From Actinomycetota bacterium (GTDB taxonomy: Bacteria; Actinomycetota; Acidimicrobiia; Spongiisociales; ZC4RG35), in NCBI GenBank assembly GCA_003242515.1, contig QGUS01000026.1, positions 1 through 13,130 on the forward strand: a DNA stretch of 13,130 bases. Direction: 5' to 3'. The notes under the pieces are model-generated. The model was not told the DNA's origin, searched no databases, and saw only the letters and a list, made by a program, of their open reading frames with translations. The translations under genes were made by a program, and so were the position numbers. Below are positions 6,401 to 13,130 of the stretch, in pieces; positions within the stretch are counted from its first letter, which is position 1; each line of letters starts with the position of its first letter.

Positions 6401-7292
6401 CCACCATCTCCTTCATGCCGTCGAGGTCGGACAGGTCGAGCCACTGGAGGTAGATCCGCTCCACGCCCACCTCCTCCAGGGCTGCGAGCGTCTCGGCGAT
6501 GCGGTCCGGGGTGCCGACGATGTACCCGGCGTCGGCCCAGCGCTTCTCCAGCTCCTCGCCGCTGATGCCCCGCCTCGCCGCGGCGGCGTCACGGACGGCC
6601 TCGAACTCGGCCTGGGTGCGACCCACGAGTGCCGGGCCCATCATCGTCACCTCGACCTTGCGGTCGCCCGCGGCCGCGCGCATGGTGGCGATCCGGGTGG
6701 CGGCGTCGGCGGGCGGGCGGAGGAACATGTTGTATTCGTCGGCCCTGGTGCCGGCCAGGGTGGGGGTCCGCTTCTCGCCGCTGCCACCGATCACCAGACG
6801 GATCCCCTGCGGCTTGGGGCCGATGTTCCCCTTGATCCGGTAGTGCTTCCCCTCGTACTCGACGGGATCGGGACCGAACGCGGCCTCCAGGTAGTCCAGT
6901 GTCTCTTCGAAGCGCTCGAAGCGGCCCTTCCAGTCGTAGAAGTCCAGGCCGAACACCTCGTGCTCCAGCTCCATCCAACCCGTGCCGACACCGAGGTCGA
7001 GACGGCCGCCCGACATCTGATCGGTGGTGACGGCGTTCTTCAGGATCACCGCCGGGTGACGGAAGGTGATCGGGGTGACCAGGACACAGAGGCGGATCTT
7101 CTCCGTCTCCCGGGCCAGGCCGGCGAGCGTGGCGAAGGCGTCGGTGGCGTCGGGGGTGGGGTCGCCGCTCGAGTAGAAGTGGTCGGAGCGGGCGAACGAC
7201 ACCAGACCCTCGGCCTCGGCCCAGCGTGCCGCAGCCAGGATCTGGTCGTAGGTGCCGCCCAGCTGGGGCTCGGACATCAACGAGAACTTCAT
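6381..7292 (-). CDS. Second luciferase-like (LLM class) F420-dependent-type oxidoreductase (303 aa)
   Basis: Same superfamily and exactly the same length as the protein at 4899-5810. Shared signatures are ARSDHFY (34-40), TPITFRHPAVILKNAVTTDQ (73-92), MSGGRLDLGVGTGWMELE (93-110), RFERFEETLDYL, and VIGGSGEKRTPTLAGTRADE. The two are clearly paralogous but well diverged over most of their length, so they probably act on different substrates. The ATG at 7290-7292 is chosen because MKFSLM forms the first barrel strand and a TATGGT box lies six bases upstream; the ten extra residues of the longer frame would be upstream of the transcript. It leads an overlapping two-gene unit with the YbaK-type deacylase. 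F420 use is inferred from lineage. Confidence 0.88.
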   Translation of the reverse strand: MKFSLMSEPQLGGTYDQILAAARWAEAEGLVSFARSDHFYSSGDPTPDATDAFATLAGLARETEKIRLCVLVTPITFRHPAVILKNAVTTDQMSGGRLDLGVGTGWMELEHEVFGLDFYDWKGRFERFEETLDYLEAAFGPDPVEYEGKHYRIKGNIGPKPQGIRLVIGGSGEKRTPTLAGTRADEYNMFLRPPADAATRIATMRAAAGDRKVEVTMMGPALVGRTQAEFEAVRDAAAARRGISGEELEKRWADAGYIVGTPDRIAETLAALEEVGVERIYLQWLDLSDLDGMKEMVDVVRSA

Positions 7293-7304
7293 GGCCGCAC
7301 CATA
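7293..7304 (-). promoter_or_regulatory. Leaderless-type promoter of the second luciferase-like gene
   Basis: TATGGT (7299-7304 on the minus strand) followed by six bases and ATG at 7292. No ribosome site is visible. An inverted repeat abuts the upstream side of the box. Confidence 0.5.
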
Positions 7305-7306
7305 AA

Positions 7307-7321
7307 TGGCGCGGAGCGCCA
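7307..7321. promoter_or_regulatory. Inverted repeat in the promoter spacer of the luciferase-like gene
   Basis: TGGCGCGGAGCGCCA: perfect 6-base arms around GGA, starting two bases upstream of the -10 box and lying wholly within the -10/-35 spacer. The position matches that of the TetR-type site before fadE. It may be an operator; no regulator gene is adjacent. The rest of the 200-base gap up to sufC holds nothing else recognised except the sufC promoter region. Confidence 0.4.
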
Positions 7322-7471
7322 CGTACCAGGTGCCCGCGTCGCAGCCTCAGGGGCAGAGGCCCGCGATCCCGGCCTGGCTCCCTGCCGCCCTACCCGCCTC
7401 CGGCGGCACCCTCCCATCCGCCGCCGCTCCACACAGGAACGGACCGTCGTGCGAGGCAGGGGCAGATTTTC

Positions 7472-7485
7472 CCTACCCGCGTAGG
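7472..7485. promoter_or_regulatory. Inverted repeat upstream of sufC
   Basis: CCTAC and GTAGG arms around CCGC, located five bases upstream of the -10 box of sufC, in the promoter spacer. Suf operons are commonly controlled by an Fe-S sensor of the Rrf2 or ArsR/SufR kind, so an operator is plausible, but the motif does not match a site I can name. Confidence 0.4.
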
Positions 7486-7490
7486 ACAAA

Positions 7491-7503
7491 TAGCATGGGG
7501 TTC
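7491..7503 (+). promoter_or_regulatory. Leaderless-type promoter of the suf operon
   Basis: TAGCAT (7491-7496), then seven bases, then GTG at 7504. The in-frame ATG at 7495-7497 overlaps the last bases of the box, so it should not be the start if this promoter is right. Confidence 0.5.
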
Positions 7504-8259
<756 letters not shown>

Positions 8260-8264
8260 GAGTC

Positions 8265-9476
8265 TTGAACGGGTTCCCGGACCTCAGAGCCGACTTCCCG
8301 ATCCTCGAGACCGGCGTCCACTTCCTGGACTCGGGCGCGTCCTCGCAGAAGCCCGTCCCTGTGCTCGAGGCGATGGACCGTTTCGCCCGGACCTCCTACG
8401 CCAACGTCCACCGTGGCGCCTATAAGCTCTCCGTGGCCGCCACCGAGGCCTACGAGGCGGCCCGGCAGCGGGTCGCCCGCTTCCTCAACGCCGACCCGGA
8501 CGAGGTGATCTTCACCCGGGGCGCCACCACCAGCCTCAACATGGTCGCCTTCGGCTGGGGCATGCAGCACCTGGGGCCCGGCGACCGCATCCTCACCACC
8601 GTCATGGAGCACCACGCCAACCTGGTGCCCTGGCAGATGGTCGCCAGGCGCACCGGCGCGACACTCGACCACGTGCCCATCACCGCCGACGGCCGTTTCG
8701 ACCTCGACGCCTACCGGGAGAAGCTCGACGAGCGCGTGAAGGTCGTTGCCTTCACCGGCATGTCCAATGCCCTCGGCACCATCCCGGTCACTCCCCTCAT
8801 CGCGTCGCTGGCGCACGAGGTGGACGCGCGGGTCGTCGTCGACGGAGCCCAGCTGGTGCCCCACCGCGGTGTCGACGTGAAGACCCTCGGCGCCGATTTC
8901 CTCGCCTTCTCGTCTCACAAGATGCTGGGCCCCACCGGCATCGGCGTGCTCTGGGGCCGCATGGACGCTCTCGAGGAGATGGAGCCGTTCGAGGGCGGAG
9001 GCGAGATGATCGCCGACGTCACCCTCCACGACGCCACCTGGGCCCCCATCCCCCACCGCTTCGAGGCCGGCACCCCGTCGATCATCGAGGCCGTAGGCCT
9101 GCACGCCGCCATCGACTACCTCGACTCGATCGGAATGGACAGGATCTTCGCCCACGACCGGCACCTGACGGCCATCGCCCTGGAGCGCCTGGCCGACGTC
9201 CCGGGTGTCCGGATCCACGGGCCGCGTGACCTGGAGGATCGGGGCGGGGTGATCTCGATCACCATGGACGGGACCCACGCCCACGACCTGGCCACGATCC
9301 TCGACGAGCACGGCGTCGCCGTGCGGGCGGGCCACCACTGCGCCAAGCCGCTGATGCGGGAGCTCGGCGTGGCGGCCACCGCCCGGGTGAGCTTCTACGT
9401 GTACAACACGGAGGAGGACATCGACGCCCTCGTCTCGGGATTGCGGAAGGCCGGAGAATTGTTCGGAGTCGGTTGA
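8265..9476 (+). CDS. sufS: Cysteine desulfurase SufS
   Basis: PLP-dependent class V aminotransferase-fold enzyme that takes sulfur from cysteine as an enzyme persulfide. It is 403 residues, the normal size. The PLP lysine is Lys219 in AFSSHKMLGPTG, the PLP-phosphate and ring contacts include the TRGATTSLN (84-92) and MEHHANLVPW (114-123) regions, DGAQ (193-196) holds the aspartate that contacts the pyridine nitrogen, and the active-site cysteine is Cys359 in RAGHHCAKPLM, the group II (SufS) form with a short loop. The start is TTG at 8265, five bases after the sufC stop; no ATG or GTG is near the expected N-terminus, though the preceding ribosome site is weak. Its stop shares one base with the sufU start. 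In the group II pathway SufU serves as sulfur acceptor, which agrees with the next gene. Confidence 0.95.
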   Translation: MNGFPDLRADFPILETGVHFLDSGASSQKPVPVLEAMDRFARTSYANVHRGAYKLSVAATEAYEAARQRVARFLNADPDEVIFTRGATTSLNMVAFGWGMQHLGPGDRILTTVMEHHANLVPWQMVARRTGATLDHVPITADGRFDLDAYREKLDERVKVVAFTGMSNALGTIPVTPLIASLAHEVDARVVVDGAQLVPHRGVDVKTLGADFLAFSSHKMLGPTGIGVLWGRMDALEEMEPFEGGGEMIADVTLHDATWAPIPHRFEAGTPSIIEAVGLHAAIDYLDSIGMDRIFAHDRHLTAIALERLADVPGVRIHGPRDLEDRGGVISITMDGTHAHDLATILDEHGVAVRAGHHCAKPLMRELGVAATARVSFYVYNTEEDIDALVSGLRKAGELFGVG

Positions 9477-9919
9477 TGGCCCTCGAAGACCTGTACCGCG
9501 AGGTGATCCTGGACCACTACCGCAACCCCCGGAACCGGGGTCGGCTGCCCGACCCCGACGCCACCGCCGAGGGGATGAACCCGCTCTGTGGCGACGAGAT
9601 CCGCATCGACCTCTCCTTCGAGGACGGGAAGGTTGCGGCGGTCGCCGTCGAAGGGCAGGGCTGTTCGATCAGCCAGGCGTCCGCCTCGATGATGAGCGAG
9701 GCGATCAAGGGGAAGACCCGGGAGGAGATCACGGAGCTGATCGCCCGCTTCCGGGGGATGATGTCGCTGGAGGGCGGCGTCGACCCGGGGCTCGACCCGG
9801 ACCGTCCCGGTGCCGCGCTGGGTGACATGGAGGCGCTCCAGGGCGTCCGGCAGTACCCGGTGCGGATCAAATGCGCCAGCCTCGGCTGGACGGTGCTCCA
9901 GGACGCGCTGAACTTCTAG
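9476..9919 (+). CDS. sufU: SufU, zinc-dependent sulfur-transfer protein
   Basis: IscU-fold protein that accepts persulfide sulfur from SufS and passes it to the SufBCD scaffold, as in Bacillus and actinobacteria. In 147 residues it has the zinc ligand set Cys38 and Asp40 in NPLCGDE, Cys63 in GQGCSISQAS, and Cys133 in IKCASLGW. The insert around residues 95-120 that distinguishes SufU from IscU is present (FRGMMSLEGG to GDMEALQGV). The ATG at 9476 overlaps the sufS stop (TGATG), with GGAG seven bases upstream. It is the last gene of the suf unit; no sufT-like or ferredoxin gene follows. Confidence 0.95.
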   Translation: MALEDLYREVILDHYRNPRNRGRLPDPDATAEGMNPLCGDEIRIDLSFEDGKVAAVAVEGQGCSISQASASMMSEAIKGKTREEITELIARFRGMMSLEGGVDPGLDPDRPGAALGDMEALQGVRQYPVRIKCASLGWTVLQDALNF

Positions 9920-9941
9920 CACCCGGCATCGGGACAGGACC

Positions 9942-9971
9942 GCAGGTACCAGACACTCAGGACTGACCTGC
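9942..9971. terminator. Possible bidirectional hairpin between sufU and xseB
   Basis: GCAGGT and ACCTGC arms enclose 18 bases, in which a further CAG/CTG pair can extend the stem. It lies between convergent genes and ends on the xseB stop codon. There is no T run on either strand, so this is a modest call. Confidence 0.3.
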
Positions 9972-10168
9972 TATTCGAACCCCTCGAGGACTTCTTCGAG
10001 GCGTTCACCAACCGAGTCGAGACGCTCCCGGCAGAACGCGATCAGGTCCGCCGCTCGCTTCACGTCGTCGATCAGGCGGTCGACGTCCACGTCCTCACGC
10101 GTGAGACGGGCGTGGATCTCCCGCAGCTCCTCCAGGGCCTGCTGATAGCTGCGCTCCTCTTCGCTCAT
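9971..10168 (-). CDS. xseB: Exodeoxyribonuclease VII small subunit
   Basis: Small helical partner of XseA; several copies bind the large subunit to form exonuclease VII, which cuts single-stranded DNA to oligonucleotides. The 65 residues form a helical hairpin with the typical layout SYQQALEELREIHARL, EDVDVDRLIDDVKRAADLIAF (cut in two here by my numbering) and CRERLDSVGERLEEVLEGF. The ATG (10166-10168) overlaps the xseA stop as ATGA. A longer frame to 10579 is out of frame with xseA and arginine/glycine-rich, so it was discarded. Confidence 0.93.
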   Translation of the reverse strand: MSEEERSYQQALEELREIHARLTREDVDVDRLIDDVKRAADLIAFCRERLDSVGERLEEVLEGFE

Positions 10169-11394
10169 TCCGGTTCCACGGTCATCGGGATCGAACCATC
10201 GGCGAACCGCACCATGACGCGGTCCCCCGGCTTCAACTGGCCGGCCCGGGTCACCGCCGACCCGTCCGGGCGGGTCACGACGGCGAACCCGCGCCGCAGG
10301 GTTGGCTCCACGCCGAGGACGCCCAGCGTATCCGCCAGACGGTCCAGCTCGCGCCGCTTCGCCTCCACGAGCGCCCGGGCCTTCTCGGCTATCCCGTCGG
10401 CCAGCCGGTCGAGCCGGTCCCGCTGGCCGGCCACGGCATGGCGCGCCCCGGCCACCCCTCCGGCGAGCAGCGCCAGGTGGGCGCGGGACCTGCCCAGGGC
10501 CAGGGCCGCCTCCCTCCGGATGTGGTCGCGTGCCCTGTCGATCCGGGTGGCGAACTCGGCCACCCGGTTCACGAGCCACTCCGCGGCAGCGGTGGGTGTC
10601 TTCACCGAGACCGCGGCCACCTCGTCGACGACGCTCCGGTCGATCTCGTGCCCGATACCCGCGATCACCGGGACGGGCATCCGGGCGACCGCCCTGGCCA
10701 CGGACTCGTCGTCGAAGGCGGCCAGGTCGAGCTTCGATCCGCCGCCCCGCACGACCACCACCACGTCGAGGTCGTGCCGGGCCAGCCGGGCCAGGGAGTC
10801 CACGACCTCGGCGGGTGCCCGCTCCCCCTGCATCGACGAGTGGGCGGTGAGCACCCGGAACCGGTAGCCCGACCGTTTCAGCTGGTCGAGGAAGTCGGCG
10901 TGGGCCGCAGAGCCGCGGCTCGTCACCAGTCCCACCCGAAGCGGGACCAGCGGCAGTTGCAGAGCCTTGTTGAGATGGAGCGTCCCGTCGGCCGCCAGCC
11001 GTCTCAGGATCTCTTCCCGGGTCACGGCCATCCGGCCGAGGGTGAAGGCCGGGTCGATCTCCAGCAGGGAGAGCACCACGGTGCCCCGGGGCGAGACGCC
11101 GACCGTCCCCGACACCCTGACCTCGACGCCGTCCCGGATACGCCCCACTCCGGCGTTCTCCAGGGCCAGCTCCACCGCGCGCATCACCCGGCCCCGCGCC
11201 GCCACCTCCAGGGACCGGTCGTTCTGGTCGGGGTCCACCAGCCGGAAGTAGACGGCTCCGTTCGGGGTCCTCCGGAGCCCGGAGACCTCGCCGCGAACCC
11301 AGACCGGGCCGGGGAACACGCCGGCGACGGCGGCTCCGGCCCGGTCGAGCAGTTCGGCGACGCCGAGGGTCGGCGTCAGGTCAGACGATCCCAC
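10165..11394 (-). CDS. xseA: Exodeoxyribonuclease VII large subunit
   Basis: Catalytic subunit of exonuclease VII, active on single-stranded DNA in repair. Domains in order over 409 residues: N-terminal OB fold (about 8-110; WVRGEVSGL and GAVYFRLVD), catalytic core (about 125-275), then a long arginine- and alanine-rich coiled coil (about 276-365) and a short C-terminal beta segment (RRGFAVVTRPDGSAV, FADGSI). The key catalytic residues seem present by comparison with E. coli XseA: Asp167 in AAHADFL, Arg216 in VVRGGGSKLDL, His249 and Asp252 in GIGHEIDRS; PTAAAEWL closes the core. The start is GTG at 11392-11394, which lies inside the end of fumC (14-base overlap); no strong ribosome site is seen, so translation is probably coupled to fumC. 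It is followed by xseB with an ATGA overlap. Confidence 0.94.
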   Translation of the reverse strand: MGSSDLTPTLGVAELLDRAGAAVAGVFPGPVWVRGEVSGLRRTPNGAVYFRLVDPDQNDRSLEVAARGRVMRAVELALENAGVGRIRDGVEVRVSGTVGVSPRGTVVLSLLEIDPAFTLGRMAVTREEILRRLAADGTLHLNKALQLPLVPLRVGLVTSRGSAAHADFLDQLKRSGYRFRVLTAHSSMQGERAPAEVVDSLARLARHDLDVVVVVRGGGSKLDLAAFDDESVARAVARMPVPVIAGIGHEIDRSVVDEVAAVSVKTPTAAAEWLVNRVAEFATRIDRARDHIRREAALALGRSRAHLALLAGGVAGARHAVAGQRDRLDRLADGIAEKARALVEAKRRELDRLADTLGVLGVEPTLRRGFAVVTRPDGSAVTRAGQLKPGDRVMVRFADGSIPMTVEPE

Positions 11395-12766
11395 CCTCTG
11401 TCATCTTCTTGAGGTCGAGGGCCTTGTCCAGCTCCTCCTCGGAGAGCAGACCGGCCTCGAGCACGAGCTCCCGGACGGAGCGGCCGGTGCGGGCGGCCTC
11501 CTTGGCGATCTTGGCCCCGTTGTCGTAACCGATGTAGGGGTTGAGGGCGGTGACGACGATGGCGTTCTTCTCGAGCAGCTCTTTGGCCCGCTCCCGGTTG
11601 GCCTCCAGGCCGTCGACGCACTTGACGGTGAAGGTGCGGGACGAGGTGGTGAGCAGGTCGATCGACTCCAGGAGGTTGTGGGCGATCACCGGCATCATCA
11701 CGTTCAGCTCGAAGTTGCCGTTGGCGCCCGACCAGGCGACGGTCGCGTCGTTGCCGACCACCTGGGCGGCCACCATCATCAGCATCTCCGACATGACCGG
11801 GTTGACCTTGCCCGGCATGATCGAGGAGCCCGGCTGGAGGTCCGGGATCCGCAGCTCGGCGATGCCGGAGGTCGGGCCGGAGCCGAGGAACCGGATGTCG
11901 TTGGCGATCTTGAACAGCGAAACGGCCACGGTCCGCAGCGCACCGGAGGCGTTCACCGTGGCGTCCTTGGCGCCCTGCGCCTCGAAGTGGTCGTCGGCCT
12001 CGCGGAACGGGTAGCCGGTGCGCTCGGCCATGAGGGCGATCACCTTCGCCGGGTATCCCTTCGGGGCGTTGATGCCGGTGCCGGTCGCCGTGCCGCCGAG
12101 GGCGAGCTCTTCCAGCTCCGGGAGGATCTTCTCGATGCGTTCCACTCCCTTGCGCACCTGGGTGGCGTAGCCGCCGAACTCCTGGCCCAGGGTGACCGGG
12201 GTGGCGTCCATCAGGTGTGTGCGGCCGGACTTCACCACGTCGGCGAACTCCTCCGACTTCTGCTGCAGGGAGTCGGCTAGACCCTGGAGAGCGTCGAGGA
12301 GACCGTCACGGATGCCGGCCACCGCGGCGATGTGGATCGCCGAGGGGATCACGTCGTTGGACGACTGGCCGAAGTTCACGTCGTCGTTGGGGTGGACCTT
12401 CCGACCGTCGCCGAGGATCTCGGTGGCCCGGCGGGCGATCACCTCGTTGGCGTTGGTGTTGGTGGAGGTGCCCGACCCGGTCTGGAAGATATCGAGCGGG
12501 AAGTGGGCGTCGAAGTCGCCGTTCATCACCTCGTCCGCGGCCTGACGGATGGCTGCGGCGATCTCGGGGTCCTTGAAGCCCATCTCGGCCGCGACCGTGG
12601 CCGCGGAGCCCTTGAGGAGGCCCAGGGCCCAGATGAAGCGACGGGAGAAGCGAAGGTTCGAGATGGGGAAGTTCTCGACGGCCCGCTGCGTGGAGGCGCC
12701 GTAGTAGGCGTCGGCCGGCACCCGGACCTCACCCATGGAGTCCTTCTCGATGCGGTATTCGGTCAT
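11381..12766 (-). CDS. fumC: Class II fumarate hydratase (fumarase C)
   Basis: Iron-independent tetrameric fumarase, interconverting fumarate and malate in the TCA cycle. It has 461 residues, the usual length. Conserved blocks: TGSGTSTNTNANEVIA (96-111), GRTHLMDATPVTLGQEF with the catalytic His184, and the superfamily signature GSSIMPGKVNP (313-323) with the mobile serine. TGSGTSTNTN and LGSGPTSGIAEL fit fumarase better than aspartase, though the two are close, and the fumarase call rests on these blocks. The ATG at 12764-12766 begins MTEYRIEKDSMGEVRVP, a standard fumarase N-terminus, and lies seven bases after a TACCCT box; the longer frame is not supported. The gene leads a unit with xseA and xseB. 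Confidence 0.94.
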   Translation of the reverse strand: MTEYRIEKDSMGEVRVPADAYYGASTQRAVENFPISNLRFSRRFIWALGLLKGSAATVAAEMGFKDPEIAAAIRQAADEVMNGDFDAHFPLDIFQTGSGTSTNTNANEVIARRATEILGDGRKVHPNDDVNFGQSSNDVIPSAIHIAAVAGIRDGLLDALQGLADSLQQKSEEFADVVKSGRTHLMDATPVTLGQEFGGYATQVRKGVERIEKILPELEELALGGTATGTGINAPKGYPAKVIALMAERTGYPFREADDHFEAQGAKDATVNASGALRTVAVSLFKIANDIRFLGSGPTSGIAELRIPDLQPGSSIMPGKVNPVMSEMLMMVAAQVVGNDATVAWSGANGNFELNVMMPVIAHNLLESIDLLTTSSRTFTVKCVDGLEANRERAKELLEKNAIVVTALNPYIGYDNGAKIAKEAARTGRSVRELVLEAGLLSEEELDKALDLKKMTEGGIV

Positions 12767-12779
12767 GGGTGCGAGGGTA
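12767..12779 (-). promoter_or_regulatory. Leaderless-type promoter of fumC
   Basis: TACCCT (12774-12779 on the minus strand) followed by seven bases and ATG. The same box and spacing are found before the membrane gene at 703. It probably serves fumC-xseA-xseB as a whole. Confidence 0.55.
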
Positions 12780-12879
12780 CTCGGTGGGGGGCGGGCGAAC
12801 TCCAGGGCCTTATGGCCTGGTGGCGACGCGGACGGCACCGGATACCCGGCGCCAGGATGCACACCGGCGCCTCCGGTCA

Positions 12880-12893
12880 CCTCGAAGACGAGG
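12880..12893 (-). terminator. Hairpin just after the right-edge gene
   Basis: CCTCG and CGAGG arms around a four-base loop, two bases past the stop of the leftward edge gene. A second small stem (ACCGG/CCGGT, 12863-12877) follows. There is no T tract, so termination here is uncertain. Confidence 0.25.
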
Positions 12894-12895
12894 CG

Positions 12896-13130
12896 CTAGG
12901 CCAGGATGTGCTTCTGGGACTCGTAGAGGTCCCGGAGGCGCTCCGGGAGCGGGTCGGGGTCGTCGGCGCATCCGGCGGCGAGGAGGATCAGCTCGATCAG
13001 GCCGTGGAAGTCATCGAGGGGGATCTCCTCCAGCACGGGCACCGCGCGGCGGGCCTTCCCCGCCTCCACCCCGCCGAGGTTCCCCCGGTTGGCCCAGTTG
13101 CGGAGCGCCACCAACAGCCCGGCCCACGGG
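12896..13130 (-). CDS. Unrecognised protein, C-terminal part (cut by window edge)
   Basis: Not recognised. The leftward frame is open to the window edge and gives about 78 residues ending RLRDLYESQKHILA; the true start lies outside. Readable features are LLVALRNWANRGNLGGVEAG near the left, a basic stretch KARR, PLDDFHGLIELILLAAG with a hydrophobic helix character, then CADDPDPLPERL. It has no signal or membrane segment in the visible part. Codon use (strong third-position G/C) is like that of the neighbours, which supports coding. A TTG at 13112-13114 could be a start but gives no ribosome site, and the frame continues past it. Confidence 0.55.
   Translation of the reverse strand, partial: PWAGLLVALRNWANRGNLGGVEAGKARRAVPVLEEIPLDDFHGLIELILLAAGCADDPDPLPERLRDLYESQKHILA

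Noticed and set aside
4955..6565. Rightward 536-residue open frame
   Set aside because: Proline, arginine and glycine rich shadow of the luciferase-like gene in another frame, continuing antisense to the deacylase gene.
6117..7484. Rightward 455-residue open frame opposite the deacylase and second luciferase-like gene
   Set aside because: Antisense shadow of two genes with clear family signatures and good start sites.
12806..12817. GGCC-TTAT-GGCC inverted repeat upstream of the fumC promoter
   Set aside because: Only four-base arms of pure G/C; too short to separate from chance here.

Overview
This window is a chromosomal stretch of high-GC DNA (about two thirds G+C) that reads as ordinary core and accessory metabolism of an actinobacterium. 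The evidence is indirect: a FadE5-type acyl-CoA dehydrogenase, two luciferase-like (F420-type) oxidoreductases, a SufU-type rather than IscU/SufA-type iron-sulfur scaffold gene, and many GTG/TTG starts. Most transcription units show a TANNNT -10 box 6-8 bases before a start codon with no ribosome site, the signature of leaderless transcripts. Acidimicrobiia or a nearby deep actinobacterial lineage is my inference; no rRNA is present to test it. I see no tRNA, rRNA, CRISPR array, insertion sequence, integrase or phage gene.

Layout. At the left edge, lpd (dihydrolipoamide dehydrogenase, cut by the window edge) reads leftward. Divergent from it is a two-gene unit: a 31-residue single-span membrane peptide coupled by GTGA to a COG2945-type alpha/beta hydrolase. 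Facing these is a leftward cassette of three coupled genes (membrane-anchored protein, double zinc-ribbon protein, 68-residue protein; ATGA and GTGA overlaps) of unknown function. Upstream of it lies a fadE5-like gene ending in a strong hairpin. The fadE promoter holds a perfect inverted repeat, and a divergent tetR gene plus a luciferase-like oxidoreductase gene follow, suggesting a locally regulated fatty acid or acyl-CoA unit.

From 5.9 to 7.3 kb a second leftward unit carries another luciferase-like oxidoreductase of identical length (303 residues) and an overlapping YbaK-type tRNA deacylase. Divergent from it, sufC-sufS-sufU form a compact Fe-S cluster assembly operon, but sufB and sufD are not beside them. 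Facing this operon is a leftward fumC-xseA-xseB unit (fumarase, then both exonuclease VII subunits) with overlapping genes. The right edge has the 3' end of an unrecognised leftward gene.

No clearly novel defence or mobile system is visible. The most distinctive items are the uncharacterised three-gene cassette, the short membrane peptide coupled to the hydrolase, the recurring leaderless promoter layout (which moves at least two start codons), and three inverted repeats placed inside promoter spacers.
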